From NCBI RefSeq assembly GCF_045679555.1, contig NC_092120.1, positions 10,841,305 to 10,905,304 of the forward strand: a stretch of 64,000 nt of DNA, in the 5' to 3' direction. The notes under the pieces were generated by a model that worked only from the letters and a program-made list of their open reading frames with translations, was not told the DNA's origin and made no database searches. The position numbers and the translations under genes are program-made. Of the stretch, positions 61,970-64,000 are shown piece after piece. The DNA is from Salvelinus alpinus (lineage: Eukaryota; Chordata; Actinopteri; Salmoniformes; Salmonidae). Numbering within the stretch: the first letter of the stretch is position 1; each line of letters starts with the position of its first letter.

Positions 61970-64000
61970 ACATTTATTGTAGACTGTGGCTTACATCATG
62001 ACAACAGATCATGTATTACAGTTTTAGAAGACTACCACATTCTCATTTGCAAATTTTGCTGACCATAAAAACAGAGTGAATTGATCTCTCATACGTCCAA
62101 AATACAAATAATGCAATCAGTTAAGTAGATAAATAACAGTTAATGCTCAAATTCCTACACTTTTTTGGCAAAGTGCTGTATTATTCCAGTAAACTAAATC
62201 AAAGCAGAAGTCTAACACGTAGTAAAAAAAAATGCCACCAAATTTTCTTCACACAGGAGAAAACAGGTTTGCTACATTTGTGTATAAAAGCTGTACATGG
62301 GCTGGGTGGTTCACGAAGAGAAGCTACCTCCTGTGTGCATAGCTGATTTGCTTTTGTATGTGTTGTCCCTTTGGACAAGAGTTCAAGTTCTTCATTAATG
62401 CATTTTCATTATACTGTTTAACCTGGAAGGCACGTGATCCACAACAAATTCAAGGCATAAAACAAAATACAAATCCCTGTTATTATCATCAAGAGTTCAG
62501 ACCGACAGCCGAGGACAAAACAAAATGGCTCCTTCCAGCTTCACACATCAAAAATGAGGACTTAGCCATCTCCTCCATTCCCTTCGTCCTGTTGCCCGTG
62601 TCACAACAATGCAGTACAAAAATTGACACGTCAAATGATTTGCAAACTTTTGCAATCTGAGAAATGTTTAAATAAAAAAGATACACAAATACAATGGCTA
62701 GGCTTAAATCACTTCACTATAAATCAGTTTACAACGATATAGACAAAACCAAATGAAACCACCTTAGTGCTTCTTGATGCTACCATGCTAAATACATCTG
62801 AGTATGTATGTACTGTGTATTTCCCCCAATAAGTACAAAGAAACAGGTGATATTAGGTCATAATATCAGGTCATCATAATATTAGGTCATATAAATTGAG
62901 TTTGCCTGGATACTTGACTTTTAGAGGTTCTATGAAACTAAAATAGGCTATTTGAGTGTTTGAGTTGTCTCTGTGCTTTCTTACCACGAGTGCACAGATT
63001 CATGTTGTCACAAACTTGACCATTTCAGAGCACAAAGTCTCCAATTTGCAAACATTGTTAAAGTAAAGAAGAATATACTGTAAAAGCAAAAACAATAGTA
63101 ATATAAACTATTGCAAGGTTAGAGTTTCCTGCTACTTTTTTGGTTGGCATTTTAACATAATATTACTAAGTTATGTAACTAAGCAAATAAAGAACAAGGC
63201 AAAAATCCAACTCAAAACAATGAAAGTACACAGAAAAAAATATATAAACAAAAATGAAAAAGACTAATAGTTTTACTCCATCTTGGTGGGTTATAACAGT
63301 CGATTGAGAGAGTAGGAGTTCATTTTCACAGTCCTTGGACAAGCAAATGTTCAAATTCAATTTTATCGAGACGCACACAATTCTTTTAAAAGGTCAATCA
63401 TTGATCACAAACATTACCACAAGGCAAAGCACACTATGACAAATTTGGAAGTTCTCCAGTATGTACAAAGACAATTAACATCCGTCAAGTAATCTGCATT
63501 TTAGTAAAGTGTAAAGGTGATTGGCTATGACCCTGAGAAGTGGACTGCAGATTTAGAACAAACAATGAGAGATAAGATACAAAAACATTTTTTTTTTTCC
63601 TGTTCTCTCAACATCTGGAGACTAGCGCTATACAACCATGCAACAAATCACACACTAACATAGTCAAACCGCTGCTTACAAACATACCTATGTAGATAAA
63701 CGCTCATACTAACTTCATACTGATATGTAATATAAGTTCTTTCAAAAAATATGGAATTTTTTTTAAATACATTTTACATTTATTTATTTTTATCTTAAAT
63801 TCTACTATTATAACAAGGCGATTAGTGATATTTAACCCAGTATTTGACCATCATTTTCTCAAACAATATTGTGAAAGTACTGAATTACTAAGTTCAAGGC
63901 AGGTTCACCCATAGTCAAGAGAGGGGAGGTGATGATTTTGAAAAGTAAGTTGTGGCCATCAGAATGACAAATTACATTAGTTTGCCATGAAGTGATAGAG
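61970..64000 (-). other. Possible 3' UTR of a further - strand gene
   Basis: An AATAAA on the - strand (61973-61978) opens a long AT-rich, repeat-poor stretch without coding exons, much like the ccne2 3' UTR. The coding part would lie beyond the window. Inference only. Confidence 0.3.

Overview
The window is vertebrate nuclear DNA from a teleost fish, almost certainly a salmonid. The evidence is a Sleeping Beauty-type Tc1 element, a second salmonid-type Tc1 copy, an HpaI-like tRNA-derived SINE, two high-copy repeats with (TTTGAT)n-type tails, very long (GT)n and (CT)n microsatellites, and spliced genes with GT-AG introns. No bacterial genes, CRISPR arrays or rRNA genes are visible.

Positions 320-51261 (+ strand) hold the 3' part of one large multi-exon gene. 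I mapped 27 exons whose phases all agree. They encode the last 2219 residues of a type III (non-chordate-type, Drosophila N-cadherin-like / chicken Hz-cadherin-like) classical cadherin. In order it has a partial cadherin repeat, about 10 complete repeats, the primitive classic cadherin domain (NC region, EGF, laminin G, EGF, laminin G, EGF, EGF), one transmembrane helix, a p120-catenin-type juxtamembrane motif and a beta-catenin-type C-terminal motif. The EGF and LamG domains make it look like a FAT protocadherin at first, but the cytoplasmic tail shows it is a catenin-binding classical cadherin. The 5' exons lie upstream of the window. The 3' UTR runs to about 53.1 kb.

The cadherin introns are full of repeats. 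They include a 5.4-kb, roughly 40-bp-unit minisatellite (3231-8640) with nested higher-order duplications, a 35-bp array sharing its core (11559-11735), a 16-bp array (15357-15790), a 32-bp palindrome-bearing array (18031-19093), a CA-rich array (25560-26275) and a 27-bp array (39038-39225). The mobile elements are a degraded Tc1 copy (27128-28587), a hAT-like MITE (29344-29699), a young chromodomain-bearing Ty3/Gypsy LTR retrotransposon in antisense (42261-47675) and a deleted Sleeping Beauty-type Tc1 copy with a junction hairpin (48631-49740).

Converging on the cadherin, from about 60.5 kb down to 55.0 kb on the - strand, lies an intact cyclin E2 gene (ccne2). It has 11 coding exons, 394 codons, a non-coding first exon and a promoter with E2F-like palindromes and a TATA-like box. 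The 53.1-55.0 kb intergenic gap holds a TTAA-flanked piggyBac-like MITE. From 60.6 to 64.0 kb no coding exon could be supported. The last 2 kb resembles an AT-rich 3' UTR of a further - strand gene.
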